From Desulfobulbaceae bacterium UBA5173 (lineage in GTDB: Bacteria; Desulfobacterota; Desulfobulbia; Desulfobulbales; Desulfobulbaceae), in contig DHWV01000081.1 of assembly GCA_002413355.1 (NCBI GenBank), positions 1 through 22,063 on the forward strand: 22,063 nt of DNA. Reading direction: 5' to 3'. The position numbers and the translations under genes were made by a program. The notes under the pieces are model-generated. The model saw only the letters and a list, made by a program, of their open reading frames with translations. It was not told the origin of the DNA and ran no database searches. Positions 20,888 to 22,063 of the stretch are shown one piece after another. How positions within the stretch are numbered: position 1 is the first letter of the stretch; the number at the start of each line of letters is the position of its first letter.

Positions 20888-22063
20888 TCACCCGCCCGGC
20901 AGCCAGCGTTTCAGTGTGGCGGCAAGCTGCACCTTGTCAATCGGCTTGGTCAAATAATCATCCATGCCTGCGTTAAAGCACTTTTCCTGATCGCCGCTCA
21001 TGGCGTTGGCGGTCATGGCGATGATCAAGCGGTGCCTACCGCGCAGCCGACTGCGCAGCCGCTCACTCAAGCTGTTGTTTTCCAGCTTGTCGGCAGTTTC
21101 CTTATCCAGCAGCTCATCCTGCTCGCAGCGGCGGATAATTCTGGTCAGACTGTAGCCGTCGAGACGCGGCATCTGCACGTCAGTGATGATCAGATCAAAG
21201 CGGTCGTCCTCCAGCAGAATATGCAGTGCCTCCACGCCATCGACCGCCTCTGTCACCTGATGCTGAAACTTCTCCAGTACCACCCGAAGGAGGAAGCGGT
21301 TGGCCGGATTGTCCTCCACCAGCAGGACGCGCACCGGCTGAAGCCGAATTGCTTCCACCACAGCAGTATCAATCTTCTTTTTCTGCGGCGGCTCCTCGGC
21401 GGTGAGGCCGAAAATGACGATAAAGGTGAAGGTCGCGCCTTTGCCGTGCTCACTCTGCACGCTGATCGTGCCATCCATCAGCTCGCAGAGCTGACGGCAA
21501 ATGGCCAAACCGAGGCCGGTGCCGCCGAATTTGCGCGAGACCGAGCTATCCGCCTGCGAGAAGGCACTGAAGATCGCGCCGATCTTGTCCGCCTTGATGC
21601 CGATGCCCCGGTCAATCACCGCCACCCGCACCGCCACGCTTTCCGGCCCAATTTTCTCAGGAGTCACAAGGACGCGAATAGGTCCTTTTTCTGAAAATTT
21701 GATCGCATTACTGAGGAGGTTGAGGATGATCTGGCGGAAACGGAGGCTGTCGCCCTCGACCACTTTGGGCAGCTCTAAAGAGATGTCAATGGCAATGTCC
21801 AAGCCTTTCTCTTTTGACAGCACCGAGACTGTGCGGATAGCTGCTTCCACCGCTTCGGCGAGGATGAAGGGATGCTCGTCCAGTTCCATCTGTCCGGCCT
21901 CGATCTTGGAAAAGTCAAGAATATCGTTGATCAGCGAGAGCAGCGAATCCGCCGAGAGCTTGACCGTCTCCAAGTAGCTGCGCTGCTGCGGATCAACAGC
22001 TTTTTCTAAGGCCAAGTCGGTCATGCCCATAATCGCGCTCATCGGCGTGCGGATCTCATGGCT
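20888..22063 (-). CDS. Hybrid sensor histidine kinase, C-terminal part (5' end outside window)
   Basis: The frame is open to the last base, so the sensor part lies beyond the window; 391 residues are visible. The H-box begins at the edge (SHEIRTPMSAIMGM), followed by the N-box (ILNLLSNAIKFSEKG), G1 (AVIDRGIGIK), F-box (IFSAFSQADSS) and G2 (FGGTGLGLAICRQL), all intact. A receiver follows: VLLVEDNPANRFLL, phospho-acceptor Asp in LIITDVQMPRLDG, then TANAMSGD, and Lys in YLTKPIDK. The receiver carries about 28 extra residues (around CEQDELLDKETADKLENNS) between the Asp loop and the Thr strand. It is therefore a BarA/ArcB-like hybrid kinase able to autophosphorylate and pass phosphate internally. 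Partners and signal are unknown. Confidence 0.93.
   Translation of the reverse strand, partial: SHEIRTPMSAIMGMTDLALEKAVDPQQRSYLETVKLSADSLLSLINDILDFSKIEAGQMELDEHPFILAEAVEAAIRTVSVLSKEKGLDIAIDISLELPKVVEGDSLRFRQIILNLLSNAIKFSEKGPIRVLVTPEKIGPESVAVRVAVIDRGIGIKADKIGAIFSAFSQADSSVSRKFGGTGLGLAICRQLCELMDGTISVQSEHGKGATFTFIVIFGLTAEEPPQKKKIDTAVVEAIRLQPVRVLLVEDNPANRFLLRVVLEKFQHQVTEAVDGVEALHILLEDDRFDLIITDVQMPRLDGYSLTRIIRRCEQDELLDKETADKLENNSLSERLRSRLRGRHRLIIAMTANAMSGDQEKCFNAGMDDYLTKPIDKVQLAATLKRWLPGG

Overview
The window reads as ordinary, densely coded bacterial chromosome with several repeat-rich gaps. The mix is an anaerobe-like Gram-negative set: a CoA-disulfide-reductase/rhodanese enzyme, a DUF4388 response regulator, E. 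coli-type NadA, HemH, a periplasmic S1-type protease, a Spy/CpxP-like protein and a MacAB-type exporter. A tadA / tRNA-Ser / ffs cluster is also present. This fits a Desulfobacterota (Desulfobulbales-like) genome best. That placement is inference from gene content, not from a marker gene, and a filamentous sulfur or cable bacterium is possible but unproven.

Region by region. 1-515: the 3' end of NAD+ synthetase (nadE) converges on a TPR gene, and the junction carries two 28-bp REP-like palindromes with GTAG/CTAC ends. 512-5499 (minus): a DUF2279 membrane/envelope protein, a DUF190 (PII-like) protein, a winged-helix-like small protein overlapping by ATGA with a CoADR-rhodanese flavoenzyme, a 46-bp-period palindromic array, then the TPR protein. 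5826-9442: response regulator, rlmH, then divergent hemH and an HPF/cold-shock-domain fusion gene with a long leader and a clear terminator. 9564-13701: nadA, a secreted trypsin-like protease with a large unrecognised C-terminal part, and an Elp3-like radical SAM protein, apparently one operon. 13708-14523 (minus): tadA, tRNA-Ser(GGA) and SRP RNA.

14524-15292 is about 770 bp without a convincing gene. It contains a 70-bp imperfect palindrome, inverted 25-bp repeats, an 86-nt hairpin with perfect 22-bp arms, a 23-bp-phased array, and TTTAC/GTAAA boxes resembling CpxR sites. 15293-19755: a five-gene same-strand locus follows (Spy/CpxP-like protein, DUF4405 membrane protein, MacA-like adaptor, ABC ATPase, MacB-type permease). 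This is the best candidate for a coherent envelope-stress or export system. 19866-22063: a small orphan protein with its own sigma70-like promoter, a PHP-family phosphatase, and the 3' part of a hybrid histidine kinase running off the window on the minus strand.

Within the window, NAD synthesis is represented twice (nadE tail, nadA), translation and ribosome maintenance four times (rlmH, HPF-CSD, tadA, tRNA-Ser) plus SRP RNA, and envelope quality control several times (protease, Spy-like protein, MacAB).
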